The position numbers were made by a program, and so were the translations under genes. DNA of 64,000 nt from Kitasatospora purpeofusca (GTDB lineage Bacteria; Actinomycetota; Actinomycetes; Streptomycetales; Streptomycetaceae), in the NCBI RefSeq assembly GCF_000718025.1, contig NZ_JODS01000035.1, positions 10,030 through 74,029 of the forward strand, written 5' to 3'. Positions 49,941-58,766 of this stretch are shown piece by piece. The number at the start of each line of letters is the position of its first letter. Position 1 is the first letter of the stretch. The notes under the pieces are model-generated. The model was given only the letters and a program-made list of their open reading frames with translations. It made no database searches and was not told the origin of the DNA.

Positions 49941-51002
49941 ATGTCCGACACCGCCTGGACCGGCATCCCGAAGAGTTCCGAGGCAGCCCGGAACGCCGCC
50001 TTCGCCGTCGAGATGTCCGGTGTGGAGAAACGCTTCGGCGCCACCCGGGCGCTGCGCGGCCTCGACCTCGCCGTGCCGGCCGGCACCGTCTGCGGCCTGC
50101 TCGGCCCCAACGGCGCGGGCAAGACCACCGCCGTCCGGGTGCTCGCGACCCTGGTCGCCCCCGACCGGGGGGCGGCGCGGGTCGCCGGTCACGACGTGGC
50201 CCGCGAACCGGACGCGGTCCGGCGCAGCATCGGCCTGGCCGGGCAGCACGCCGCCGTGGACGAGGGCCTCACCGGCCGCGACAACCTGCACCTCCTCGGT
50301 CGGCTGCACCGCCTCGGCGGCCGGGGTGCCCGGGACCGCGCCGAGGAACTGCTCGACCGCTTCGGGCTCACCGGGGCCGCCGACCGGCTGGTGCGCACCT
50401 ACTCCGGCGGCATGCGGCGACGGCTCGATCTCGTCGCCAGCCTGGTCACCGCCCCGCCGGTGCTCTTCCTCGACGAGCCGACCACCGGGCTCGACCCGCG
50501 CAGCAGGCGGCAGATCTGGGACGCGGTGCAGGAGTTGGCCGAGGCCGGGACCACGGTGCTGCTCACCACCCAGTACCTGGAGGAGGCCGACCGGCTGGCC
50601 GACACCGTCGTGGTGATCGACCACGGCGCCGCCATCGCCACCGGTCCGCCCGAGCGGCTCAAGGAGTCGATCGGCACCCGGGTGTCGGTCACCCTCGCCG
50701 ACGCCGGCCAACTCGGCCGGGCCGCCGTGGTCCTGTCGGCGCTCGCGGGGAACGGCGACGTGGCGGTGGACCAGGACGAGCGGACGGTGGAGGTGGTGTC
50801 CCGGCCGGGGGTGAAGGTGCTGCTGCCCAAGCTGGTGCGGGAGTTGGACGCGGTGGGGGTGGTCGCGGTCGATGCGGCGGTGCGGCCGCCCTCGTTGGAC
50901 GACGTCTTCCTCGCGCTCACCGGGAGGGTGCGGGGTGGCGGCTCCGAGGACTCCGATGCCGCGGCAACCGCCGACGCCTCCGCCGAGAGGAAGGTCGCCT
51001 GA
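49941..51002 (+). CDS. ABC exporter ATP-binding protein, DrrA-like
   Basis: 353 residues. Walker A is GPNGAGKTT, the Q-loop region is GLAGQHAAVDEGLTGRDNL, the signature is YSGGMRRRLDL and Walker B is VLFLDEPTTGLDP. LLTTQYLEEADRLAD carries the switch region and is characteristic of daunorubicin-resistance DrrA and its relatives. A C-terminal domain of about 100 residues follows, as in that family. GAGGGAG precedes the ATG at 49941. The stop overlaps the permease ATG (TGATG). With the permease it forms a drug or lipid exporter under the divergent TetR. Confidence 0.93.
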   Translation: MSDTAWTGIPKSSEAARNAAFAVEMSGVEKRFGATRALRGLDLAVPAGTVCGLLGPNGAGKTTAVRVLATLVAPDRGAARVAGHDVAREPDAVRRSIGLAGQHAAVDEGLTGRDNLHLLGRLHRLGGRGARDRAEELLDRFGLTGAADRLVRTYSGGMRRRLDLVASLVTAPPVLFLDEPTTGLDPRSRRQIWDAVQELAEAGTTVLLTTQYLEEADRLADTVVVIDHGAAIATGPPERLKESIGTRVSVTLADAGQLGRAAVVLSALAGNGDVAVDQDERTVEVVSRPGVKVLLPKLVRELDAVGVVAVDAAVRPPSLDDVFLALTGRVRGGGSEDSDAAATADASAERKVA

Positions 51003-51859
51003 TGTCCGCAGTCGCCAACCTGGCCGCCGACACGTGGTCGTCGATGCTCCGTGTCCTGCTCCACTACCGCCGCTCGCCCGGGCTGCTGGCCGTCTCGCTC
51101 GCCGTGCCCGTGCTGATGGTGGTGGTGTTCGGCTATGTGTTCGGCAGTGCCATCACCGTGCCGGGTGCCGAAACCGGCGCAGCCGGTGCGACCGGTGCGA
51201 CCGGTGCGCCCGGCGCGTCCGGTGCCGGATCTGTCGACGGCTACCGGGAGTTCCTGATGCCCGGGCTGTTCGCCATGGTGGCCGTCAACGGCATCATGCC
51301 GACCATGGTCGGCGCCGCCCGGGACGTCGGGCGCGGCGTCACCGACCGGCTGCGGTCGATGGCGGTCTCCCGGACCGGCCTGCTGCTCGGGCAGACCCTC
51401 GCCGACCTGCTGGTGAGCGTGGTGGTGCTGGCCCTGCTCGCGGCGGTCGGCCTGGTCGTCGGCTGGCGGATCCGGGGCGGGGCCGCCGACGCGGCGGGGG
51501 CGTTCGGGCTGCTGCTGCTCTTCCGGTTCGCCATGACCTGGGTCGGACTGCTGCTCGGCCTGGCCGTCGGCAAGGAGGAGGCGGCCGGCCAACTGGTGGT
51601 CGCGGTCTTCCCGTTGGCCATGGTCACCAACGCTTTCGTGCCCACCGGCGGCATGCCCGGCTGGCTGGCGGCGGTCGCCGAGTGGAACCCGATGAGCGCC
51701 GTCGTCCAGGCCGGGCGCGACCTCTTCGGCAACCCGTCCGCCCCGTCGGCGGCCTGGCCGATGCAGCACTCCGTCCCGGCTGCCCTGCTGTGGTGCGCGG
51801 TACTGCTGCTGGTCTGCGGTCCGTTCGCGGTGCGGAAGTTCGCCAGCCACGGGACGTAG
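51002..51859 (+). CDS. ABC-2 type permease, DrrB-like
   Basis: 285 residues with six membrane segments, starting MSAVANLAADTWSSMLRVLL. The first is LAVSLAVPVLMVVVFGYVFG. An outside loop of Gly/Ala/Thr repeats (AGATGATGAPGASGAG) follows, then EFLMPGLFAMVAVNGIMPT, the R-D-x-x-R-G-V-T-D-R-L-R-S-M-A cytoplasmic motif typical of ABC-2/DrrB permeases, and three further helices. The last helix ends with a short basic tail. It is translationally coupled to the ATPase. The two together would act as a dimer of heterodimers in the membrane. Confidence 0.92.
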   Translation: MSAVANLAADTWSSMLRVLLHYRRSPGLLAVSLAVPVLMVVVFGYVFGSAITVPGAETGAAGATGATGAPGASGAGSVDGYREFLMPGLFAMVAVNGIMPTMVGAARDVGRGVTDRLRSMAVSRTGLLLGQTLADLLVSVVVLALLAAVGLVVGWRIRGGAADAAGAFGLLLLFRFAMTWVGLLLGLAVGKEEAAGQLVVAVFPLAMVTNAFVPTGGMPGWLAAVAEWNPMSAVVQAGRDLFGNPSAPSAAWPMQHSVPAALLWCAVLLLVCGPFAVRKFASHGT

Positions 51860-51994
51860 CCGCACGGTCGGCCGTCATGGGGCGCGGCCCGCACCGCCCC
51901 CTGCTCCGGCACAGTCGGACGCACCCCGGCAACCCGTTTCCCACGGGGCGGAATGTGCTGGACAGCACGGCCGGTGCGGCGGAGGGTGGGGCGC

Positions 51995-52981
51995 ATGGAG
52001 TTCACCCACCTCGGCCGCACCGGCCTCACCGTTTCCCGACTCTGCCTGGGCACCATGAACTTCGGTCCGCACACCGAGGAGTCCGACGCCCATCTGATCA
52101 TGGACAGCGCCCACGAACGGGGCATCAACTTCTTCGACACTTCGAACAGTTACGGCCGCGACTCCGAGGGCAACCACAAGGGGCGCACCGAGGAGATCAT
52201 CGGTCGCTGGTTCGCCAAGGGCGACGGCCGCCGCGAGCGGACCGTGCTCGCCACCAAGGCCTATGCCCCGATGGGTGATTGGCCGAACGAAGGGCGGCTG
52301 TCCGCGCTCGCGATCCGCCGGGCCGTCGAGGACAGCCTGCGCCGGCTGGGCACCGACCACATCGACCTCTACCAGATGCACCACATCGACCGGGACACGC
52401 CCTGGGAGGAGATCTGGCAGGCGATGGAGGTCCTGGTCGCCCAGGGCAAGATCATCTACGTCGGCTCCAGCAACTTCGCCGGCTGGCACATCGCCCAGGC
52501 CCAGGAGGCCGCCAAGGCACGGCACTTCCTCGGCCTGGTCAGCGAGCAGTCCCTCTACAACCTGCTGGACCGGACGATCGAACTGGAGGTGATCCCCGCC
52601 GTCGAGCACTACGGGCTCGGCCTGCTGCCGTGGTCCCCGCTGCGCAGCGGCGTGCTCGGCGGTGCCCTGCGCAAGGAGCGCGAGGGCGGCCTGGTCCGCG
52701 GCGGGCTCCAGCACGCGGGCGAGATCCTGGCGGCCAACCGCGACCGCATCCAGGCCTACGAGGACCTCGCCGACGAACTCGGCGAGCACCCCGCCGACCT
52801 CGCCCTCGCCTGGCTGCTCTCGCGCCCCGCCGTCACCGCCCCGATCGTCGGCCCGCGTACCCTCGGCCACCTCGACGCGGCCGTGCACGCGCTGGACATC
52901 AAGCTCGACGACGACCTGCTCGCCCGCCTGGACACCCTCTTCCCGGGCCGCCGGCCCGCCCCGGAGGACTACGCCTGGTAG
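51995..52981 (+). CDS. Aldo/keto reductase
   Basis: A 328-residue (beta/alpha)8 NADPH-dependent reductase. Catalytic residues are visible as FFDTSNSYG (Asp and Tyr), VLATKAY (Lys) and YQMHHID (His). The cofactor end is APIVGPRTLGHLDAAVHAL. ATG 51995 has GGAGGG upstream. It is of the KAB/YajO-like group that reduces aldehydes and ketones. A strong terminator follows directly. It is monocistronic, with no metabolic partner nearby. Confidence 0.93.
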   Translation: MEFTHLGRTGLTVSRLCLGTMNFGPHTEESDAHLIMDSAHERGINFFDTSNSYGRDSEGNHKGRTEEIIGRWFAKGDGRRERTVLATKAYAPMGDWPNEGRLSALAIRRAVEDSLRRLGTDHIDLYQMHHIDRDTPWEEIWQAMEVLVAQGKIIYVGSSNFAGWHIAQAQEAAKARHFLGLVSEQSLYNLLDRTIELEVIPAVEHYGLGLLPWSPLRSGVLGGALRKEREGGLVRGGLQHAGEILAANRDRIQAYEDLADELGEHPADLALAWLLSRPAVTAPIVGPRTLGHLDAAVHALDIKLDDDLLARLDTLFPGRRPAPEDYAW

Positions 52982-53015
52982 GGGAGTCGCCCCTGTCGCT
53001 CCCCGTTCCCCCGTC

Positions 53016-53059
53016 CCCCCGTCCGTCCCCGAGCGTCGCGGCTCGGGGACGGACGGGGG
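53016..53059. terminator. Strong hairpin terminator of the aldo/keto reductase gene
   Basis: A 19-bp perfect stem (CCCCCGTCCGTCCCCGAGC with its complement) and loop GTCGCG, 34 bp after the stop. The following 100 bp carry degenerate GACAAGGACGG-type repeats. Confidence 0.88.
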
Positions 53060-53298
53060 CAAGAACGGCGACAAGGACGGGCGACAAGGACGGGTGGCAA
53101 CAACAAAGGCAACGAGGAAAACCCACTCGTTGCCACTCTCAACTTATAGCGAGTAGGGGGCCTTGCCGCAAGGGGGTGGTGGTGGCGCAGAATGACCGAC
53201 CTGAACCGGGCGAGGATGAAAACGGCTGATTCATGGGATTTGGTCTTCTTTGTCTCCCTTGGTGGATGGCAGGACACGGCGGGACGGGGCAAGCGGTG

Positions 53299-54834
53299 AT
53301 GGACGGGCGTTCGACGGTGGACGTGATCGTGGTCGGCGGCGGGCCGACCGGGCTGATGCTCGCGTGCGAGTTGCGGTTGCACGGGGTCGGTGTGGTGGTG
53401 CTGGAGCGGCTGGCGGAGCGGACGGCCGAGTCGCGCGGACGCGGTCTGCACGCGCGCAGCGTGGAGATCATGGACCAGCGGGGGCTGCTGGAGCGGTTCC
53501 TCGCGGTGAGCGAGAAGTTCCGGGTGGGCGGACTGTTTGGCGGCGTCATGGCGGCCTGGCCGGACGGTATGGACACCGCTCACCCGTACGGGCTGGCGAC
53601 GCCGCAGGCGGTCACCGAGCGGCTCCTTGAGGAACGGGCGCGCGAGCTGGGCGCCGAGATCCGGTGCGGCCACGAGGTGGCCGGGTTGGAGCAGGACGCG
53701 GACGGGGTGGACGTCGAGCTGGCGGACGGCACCCGGCTGCGCTCGCGCTACCTCGTCGGGTGCGACGGCGGGCGCAGCACGGTGCGCAAGGCGCTCGGGG
53801 TGGGCTTCCCCGGTGAGCCGGCCACGGTCGAGACGCTGATCGGGGACCTGGAGTTCACCGAAGACCGGGCGAAGGTCGCCGAGGTGGTCGAGCGGGTGCG
53901 CCGGACCGAGCTGCGGTTCGGCGTGGCGCCGGACATCGACGGCCGTGCCGGGGTCGCGCGGATGATCGTGCCGGCGGACGGTGTGGCCGAGGACCGGTCG
54001 ACGCCGCCGACGCTGGAGGAGTTCAGGGCGCGGCTGCGGGCCGTCGCGGGCACCGACTTCGGTGCGCACTCGCCCCACTGGCTCTCCCGCTTCGGCGACG
54101 CGACGCGGCAGGCCGAGCGCTACCGGGTCGGCCGGGTGCTGCTGGCCGGCGACGCCGCGCACATCCACCCGCCGACCGGCGGGCAGGGCCTCAACCTCGG
54201 GGTCCAGGATGCGTTCAACCTGGGCTGGAAGCTCGCCGCCGAGGTCGACGGGTGGGCACCGGAGGGCCTGTTGGACAGCTACCACGCGGAGCGCCACCCG
54301 GTCGGCGCCCGGGTGCTGACGAACACCCGGGCGCAGATGACCCTGCTGGGTGCCGCGCCGGGGCCGACCGCACTGCGCGAACTGCTCACGCGGCTGATGG
54401 AGTTCGACGAGGTCAACCGCTACATCACCGGCATGATCACCGCGGTCGACGTCCGCTACGACGTCGGCGCAGGTCGTGCGGGCGACCAGGACGGCGGCCA
54501 GGACAGCGGCCACGAACTGCTCGGCCGGCGGCTGCGGGACGTCCCGTTGTCGGACGGCCGCCGCCTCTACGGCCTGATGCACACCGGCCGGGGCCTGCTC
54601 CTCGACCGCACCGACGGCGGACGGCTGTCGGTCGACGGATGGGCGGACCGCGTCGACCACGTCGTCGCCGACATCGTCGACGACGAGGACGGGGACCCGG
54701 GGGTGGACGTGCCCGCGCTGCTGCTCCGTCCGGACGGCCACGTGGTCTGGGTCGGCGAGGACCGGCAGGAGCTGGAGGCCGCACTGACCCGCTGGTGGGG
54801 CACCCCGCGGTGGGGCGAGGCAGGGGAACGGTGA
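53299..54834 (+). CDS. FAD-dependent aromatic monooxygenase (PHBH fold)
   Basis: 511 residues. The FAD dinucleotide fold is VIVVGGGPTGLMLACELRLH. GCDGGRSTVRKALG is the D-G motif of class A flavin hydroxylases, and RVLLAGDAAHIHPPTGGQGL is the G-D motif contacting the FAD ribityl chain. NLGVQDAFNLGWKLA completes the family signature. The C-terminal 110 residues match the thioredoxin-like tail of polyketide hydroxylases such as those of angucycline and anthracycline tailoring. I chose ATG 53299 because the Rossmann motif then starts at residue 9; an upstream ATG at 53233 adds 22 non-conserved residues. The stop overlaps the next gene (GTGA). No polyketide genes are adjacent, so a catabolic or detoxifying role is as likely. 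Confidence 0.92.
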   Translation: MDGRSTVDVIVVGGGPTGLMLACELRLHGVGVVVLERLAERTAESRGRGLHARSVEIMDQRGLLERFLAVSEKFRVGGLFGGVMAAWPDGMDTAHPYGLATPQAVTERLLEERARELGAEIRCGHEVAGLEQDADGVDVELADGTRLRSRYLVGCDGGRSTVRKALGVGFPGEPATVETLIGDLEFTEDRAKVAEVVERVRRTELRFGVAPDIDGRAGVARMIVPADGVAEDRSTPPTLEEFRARLRAVAGTDFGAHSPHWLSRFGDATRQAERYRVGRVLLAGDAAHIHPPTGGQGLNLGVQDAFNLGWKLAAEVDGWAPEGLLDSYHAERHPVGARVLTNTRAQMTLLGAAPGPTALRELLTRLMEFDEVNRYITGMITAVDVRYDVGAGRAGDQDGGQDSGHELLGRRLRDVPLSDGRRLYGLMHTGRGLLLDRTDGGRLSVDGWADRVDHVVADIVDDEDGDPGVDVPALLLRPDGHVVWVGEDRQELEAALTRWWGTPRWGEAGER

Positions 54835-56405
54835 CGGACGTGACGGTGACGGACGTGACGCCGACGGACGGGGAAGCACCGCTCGCGGACTGCTGGGCGC
54901 GGGTACTCCGGCCGGAGGGCGTCACCGGGGCGCTGCGGGAGCGTTGGCGGAACGGGGCACTGCTGAATCCCGCGGCGCCGCCGGAGCTGCGGGTGCGGGT
55001 GATGACGGAGCTGGAGGAGGAGGACCCGCTGCTGAATCACCTGACGTGCGAGCCGTTGCCGGAAGCGCTGGTGGACGCGTGGATCGCGCATCCCTCGGCG
55101 CGGGTGCGGGCGCGGGCGGCGGAGCGTACCGACCTGACCGGGGCGCAGCGGCAGCGGCTCCTGCGTGACGCGAGCACCGGGGTGCGGCTGCTGGTGTTGC
55201 ACTCCGGTGGACCGGACCTGGCGCTGGACGCGGCGGACGTCGATCGCCTCGTGGCGGACCCGAGCGTCACGGTCCGCGAGGAAATCGCTTGTCGGCGTGA
55301 TCTGTCGGAGGAACACCTGACCGCCCTGCTCGGGGACGCGAGCGGGGCGGTGCGGGCACGGGTGGTCGGGCGCGCGTGGCCGCACCTCGACGCGGCGGCA
55401 CGGGCCGCTCTGCCGGCGGACCGGCACTCCGGGGTCCGGGCGGAGGCCGTGCTGGCCCGGTACGCCGTCGAGCCGCTGGGGGTGGAGGAGTTCGGGGCGT
55501 TGACGGTCGGTCTCGAGGAGGCCGACCGGTTGCGGATCGTGGGGACATGCCTGTTGGCGGGCGAGCTGGCCGCAACCCTGGCCCGCGCCGAGTCGGCGGT
55601 ACGGCGGGCCCTGGCCGCGAACCCCCGGCTGGACGCGGACCTGGTCGCGGTGCTCGCGCAGGACGGGGAGCAGGCCGTCCGGTTCGAGGTCTCGCTGCGG
55701 CCGGAGCTGGACGAGGCCGAGCGTGCCGGCATCGTCGTCGGTCTCGACCTCGACCCGAGCGGGTGGTACGCGCCCCCGTCGTGGGTGTCGGAGCGCCGGG
55801 GGGACGCGGCGGAGATGCGGCGCTGCGCCGCGTCCGCGCACCCGGCGCTGCGGCGCAGCGTCGCGCGGGTGCGGGAACTGCCGTCGGACGTCGTCGAAGT
55901 CCTGGCCCGGGACGAGGACTTCGTCGTCCGTCTGCTGCTGGCCGAGAACTGCGTCCAGGCGCCGGCCGAGTTGCTGCTGGAGATGTGGGCGCGCGGGATC
56001 CGGCGGGTCCGGGACCACCCGAACTTCCCGCGCGTGGGCCTGCTCCGGTTCGCCGACGACCCCGACCCGCGGCTGCGGTGGCTCGCGCCGGACGATCCGG
56101 CGGCGTCCGTCGACCTGTTCGAGCGGTGTGCCGGTGACGAGGACGCCGGGGTCCGGGCGCGTGCCCTGGAGAATCCCCGGCTGTCGGTGGGCTCGGTGCA
56201 ACGGCTGCTGGACGACGAGGACCCGTGGGTACGGTGCCGGGCGCGCCGGGATCCGCGCGTGCCGGCGGCCGTGCTGGCCGGGCTCCTGGCGGACGTGCGC
56301 ACGGCGGAGGAGGCGGCCCGGAATCCGGCGGTGCCCGCGGCGGTGCTGCGGCACCTGCTGGAGCCGCCGGTGGTGGTGGACGCGGTGATCCTCGGCGCCG
56401 GCTGA
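54831..56405 (+). CDS. HEAT/leucine-rich-variant repeat protein, 524 residues
   Basis: The GTG start at 54831 overlaps the monooxygenase stop, so the two are co-translated. The protein is a long run of short helical repeats of about 23-25 residues with the theme D-x-x-x-x-V-R-x-x-x-A: VDAWIAHPSARVRARAAERT, LLGDASGAVRARVVGRAW, LAQDGEQAVRFEVSLRP, LARDEDFVVRLLLAENC, CAGDEDAGVRARALENP and LLDDEDPWVRCRARRDP. This matches the leucine-rich-repeat-variant/HEAT-like solenoids frequent in Streptomyces. It is a soluble protein-binding scaffold without an active site. Coupling to a flavin monooxygenase is unusual and may be chance or may mean a shared complex. Confidence 0.85.
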   Translation: MTDVTVTDVTPTDGEAPLADCWARVLRPEGVTGALRERWRNGALLNPAAPPELRVRVMTELEEEDPLLNHLTCEPLPEALVDAWIAHPSARVRARAAERTDLTGAQRQRLLRDASTGVRLLVLHSGGPDLALDAADVDRLVADPSVTVREEIACRRDLSEEHLTALLGDASGAVRARVVGRAWPHLDAAARAALPADRHSGVRAEAVLARYAVEPLGVEEFGALTVGLEEADRLRIVGTCLLAGELAATLARAESAVRRALAANPRLDADLVAVLAQDGEQAVRFEVSLRPELDEAERAGIVVGLDLDPSGWYAPPSWVSERRGDAAEMRRCAASAHPALRRSVARVRELPSDVVEVLARDEDFVVRLLLAENCVQAPAELLLEMWARGIRRVRDHPNFPRVGLLRFADDPDPRLRWLAPDDPAASVDLFERCAGDEDAGVRARALENPRLSVGSVQRLLDDEDPWVRCRARRDPRVPAAVLAGLLADVRTAEEAARNPAVPAAVLRHLLEPPVVVDAVILGAG

Positions 56406-56429
56406 CGGTGGTGTGATAGCACTTCCCGC

Positions 56430-57086
56430 ATGACGGAGAGGCCCGCGGGGCGCGGGAGTTACCACCACGGGGCGTTGCCCGAGGCGCTGGTCGGGGTGGC
56501 GTTCGAGCTGCTGGACGAGGTGGGGCAGGAGCAGGTCACCATGCGGGAGGTGGCGCGGCGGGCTGGGGTGTCGGCGGGGGCGCCGTTCCGGCACTTCGCG
56601 GACCGGCGGGCGCTGCTGACGGCGGTGGCGGACCGGGTGCTGGCGGACTTCGAGGCGTGGCAGCGGGCCGAGGTCGCGGCGGCGACGGAGGCGGGGGTTG
56701 CTGGGGCCGGGGAGGGGGCCGCCGGCAGCGCGGGGGACCGGCGGGCGGTGCTGCGGGCGCTCGGGCTGGGCTTCGTCCGGTACGCCGTCCGGCACCCGCA
56801 CCGGTTCGCGCTGGTGCGCTCGCGGGTGTTCGCGCCGGCCCCGCAACCGGAGCTGCGGGAACGCTTGTCGGGGATCGACCGCGCGTACACCGAGGTGATC
56901 GTCGCCGACCAGGCGGCGGGTCTGCTGCGGCCCGGTGATCCGGAGCTGGTGGGGTTCGCGGGTCAGGCGCTGGTGTACGGGCTGGCGCAGATGATCCTGG
57001 ACGGGTACCTGCCGGCCGAGAAGGCGGAGGAGGTGGCCGCGCAGGTGCTCGACACCTTCGGCCGGGGGATCGCCAACCCCCGCTGA
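56430..57086 (+). CDS. TetR-family regulator of the DUF4188 gene
   Basis: 218 residues. The N-terminal YHHGALPEALVGVAFELLDE, then VTMREVARRAGVSAGAPFRHF is a TetR HTH of the type starting Y-H-H-G-x-L, followed by a WHG-like C-terminal domain. The next gene carries a perfect TGTAATC-type inverted repeat in its promoter (57150-57170), the expected target. The ligand is unknown. Confidence 0.9.
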   Translation: MTERPAGRGSYHHGALPEALVGVAFELLDEVGQEQVTMREVARRAGVSAGAPFRHFADRRALLTAVADRVLADFEAWQRAEVAAATEAGVAGAGEGAAGSAGDRRAVLRALGLGFVRYAVRHPHRFALVRSRVFAPAPQPELRERLSGIDRAYTEVIVADQAAGLLRPGDPELVGFAGQALVYGLAQMILDGYLPAEKAEEVAAQVLDTFGRGIANPR

Positions 57087-57149
57087 GCGGAGGGAACTTC
57101 GCGGACGGGACTTCGCGTGCGCGGAGGGTTGACCGGGTCGGTGCGCGCT

Positions 57150-57170
57150 GATGTAATCACCGATTACATC
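57150..57170. promoter_or_regulatory. TetR operator GATGTAATC-ACC-GATTACATC
   Basis: Perfect nine-base arms, AT-rich compared with the surroundings, 66 bp before the DUF4188 start. The T-G-T-A-A-T-C/G-A-T-T-A-C-A form is a classic TetR site. Confidence 0.8.
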
Positions 57171-57236
57171 GACCTCTACCCGCGAGTAGCCCAAGGGGCG
57201 GGAGGGTCTGAAGAGCCGACAGGGCTGGGGGCAGAC

Positions 57237-57839
57237 GTGTTCGCGAAACCGACTCCGGGCTTCACCACCGCGGCTGCCACCGGGGATACCGTCGTCCTGC
57301 TCATCGGGATGCGGATCAACCGGTTCTGGGCCGTCCACCAGTGGTTCCCGATGCTGCTGGCGATGTTCCGGATGCTGCACGAGCTGGGCCGGCAACCGGA
57401 ACGCGGCCTGCGCGGGAAGGTCCTGCTGACCGCATCGCCGCGCACCTACTACGCCGTCCAGTACTGGGAGTCCGAGGAGAAGCTCTACGCGTACGCGACC
57501 GCGCCGGACGCCTTCCACCACCGGGTCTGGAAGATCGCCAACAACAAGCTCAAGAAGGGCAGCATGCGCGGGCACGTCGGCCTCTGGCACGAGGCGTACA
57601 TCGTGCCGGAGGGCAGCTACGAGTCCGTGTACTTCGACATGCCGCCGTTCGGGCTCGCGGGCGCGAGCGGCGTGCTGCCGGTGGAGGGCCGGGGGCGCAG
57701 CGCCAGGCAGCGGCTGGCCTTCCGCTCGGACCCGGGACGGGAGGGGCCGGGACGGGAGGGGCCGGAAGGGGAGGGGCCGGGACGGGAGGGGCCGGAAGGG
57801 AAGGAACCTGCCGCGACCCCGGCGAACACGTCGGAGTGA
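57237..57839 (+). CDS. DUF4188 monooxygenase-like protein with repetitive tail
   Basis: 200 residues from GTG 57237. A longer frame to 57117 would translate through the operator and is rejected. The core reads MFAKPTPGFTTAAATGDTVV, then LLIGMRINRFWAVHQWFPML. The motifs RTYYAVQYWESEEKLYAYA, HRVWKIANNK and GLWHEAYIV are those of DUF4188, a dimeric alpha+beta-barrel group named for a monooxygenase-like or phenylacetaldoxime-dehydratase-like fold. The last 35 residues are five copies of a GREGP-type pentamer encoded by a 15-bp minisatellite, probably disordered. Control by the preceding TetR gene is likely. The reaction is unproven. Confidence 0.88.
   Translation: MFAKPTPGFTTAAATGDTVVLLIGMRINRFWAVHQWFPMLLAMFRMLHELGRQPERGLRGKVLLTASPRTYYAVQYWESEEKLYAYATAPDAFHHRVWKIANNKLKKGSMRGHVGLWHEAYIVPEGSYESVYFDMPPFGLAGASGVLPVEGRGRSARQRLAFRSDPGREGPGREGPEGEGPGREGPEGKEPAATPANTSE
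57734..57808. repeat. 15-bp coding minisatellite, five copies
   Basis: Units GGGACGGGAGGGGCC (three copies), GGAAGGGGAGGGGCC and GGAAGGGAAGGAACC encode the Gly-Arg/Glu-Glu-Gly-Pro tail of the DUF4188 protein. The number of copies is free to vary in frame. Confidence 0.88.
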
Positions 57840-57844
57840 AGGAC

Positions 57845-57879
57845 GGCGGCCCCCGCGGACTCCCTCCGCGGGGGCCGCC
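57845..57879. terminator. Bidirectional terminator
   Basis: GGCGGCCCCCGCGGA with its exact complement and loop CTCCC, between convergent genes. Confidence 0.85.
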
Positions 57880-57905
57880 ACCGCTCAAGCGATGGCTCTC
57901 GCCGC

Positions 57906-58766
57906 TCAGGCGGTGGTGGTCGCCGGGAGGCCGATCGGGTTGATCGGGGGCAGTGCGGCGCGACAGAGTGCCGAGATCGGCTTGAGTGCCGCCGCGAGCC
58001 GGTCGAGCTCGGCGCGCGGGTGGTGCTCCCAGACCCGGGCGGCGGCGAGGTCGGTGGCGGCCTCCAGGGCCTGGTGCCGGATCCGGCCGCACTCGGTGAT
58101 GGTGCCGCGCTCGGTGATCCAGCCACGCTCGACCAGTCGGGCGGTCGCCGCGTCCCACTCCGCGTCCGTCCAGCCGCGCACCGGCTGCAGAGCCTCGCGC
58201 CGTACGTCCAGGGCGCAGCGCACCACCAGCGCCTCGCAGCCGTCCAGGCCGGCGGCGACCAGGGCGGCGACATGGCCGTCACCCCGGTGCTCGCGCATCA
58301 CCGTGGCGGCCTGCCAGAGCCGCCCGTGCGGGTCGGACGGGCTGGGGAGGGCGGCGTTGGCGGCGGCCAGCACCCGGCCGGCGCAGTCCAACCGGGTGAC
58401 CGCGTCCGCCAGCAGGTCCGCCGCCAGCTCGATCTGCGCCGGGTCGACGTGCTCCAGCAGCCGCTCCAGGGCCGCCGAGGCACCGCCGATCCGGGCGGCG
58501 AGCGCGGCCTCCGGGGAGGCCAGCTTCCAGATCGCCGGGAGCGCGCGCTCGATCGGGGCGGGCGCGAAGTTGAAGAACGCGGCGATCACCGGCGGGGCGT
58601 CCACCGCGCCGAGCGGGGCGGCCCGGCCGCCGAAGTAGCTGCGGGCGACGCCGCGCAGGCCGACCTCCTCGAAGGCGGCGAGGCCCTCGGGGGTGAAGTA
58701 GGTGACGGCGTGCACGGGTTCGAAGAGCCACCAAAGGGCGCGGGCGGGGTGGACCAGATCGGCCAA
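57906..58766 (-). CDS. SCO6745-family protein
   Basis: 286 residues from a TTG at 58766, preceded by GAGGAAGG at a good distance. The N-terminus LVHPARALWWLFEPVHAVTY, then FTPEGLAAFEEVGLRGVARS and YFGGRAAPLG matches the actinobacterial family named after SCO6745. These proteins have two similar helical halves that may be degenerate winged helices: WDAATARLVERGWITERGTI, then TECGRIRHQALEAATD looks like a MarR-type wing. So it may be a regulator-derived or ligand-binding protein. It converges on the DUF4188 gene across a terminator. The function is unknown. Confidence 0.82.
   Translation of the reverse strand: MADLVHPARALWWLFEPVHAVTYFTPEGLAAFEEVGLRGVARSYFGGRAAPLGAVDAPPVIAAFFNFAPAPIERALPAIWKLASPEAALAARIGGASAALERLLEHVDPAQIELAADLLADAVTRLDCAGRVLAAANAALPSPSDPHGRLWQAATVMREHRGDGHVAALVAAGLDGCEALVVRCALDVRREALQPVRGWTDAEWDAATARLVERGWITERGTITECGRIRHQALEAATDLAAARVWEHHPRAELDRLAAALKPISALCRAALPPINPIGLPATTTA

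Noticed and set aside
57117..57236. Upstream start for the DUF4188 protein
   Set aside because: It would translate the perfect TetR operator at 57150-57170 and adds non-family residues.
54567..57881. 1104-codon minus-strand frame over the monooxygenase, HEAT-like and TetR genes
   Set aside because: Typical high-GC antisense frame, Arg/Pro/Gln-rich, no domains.
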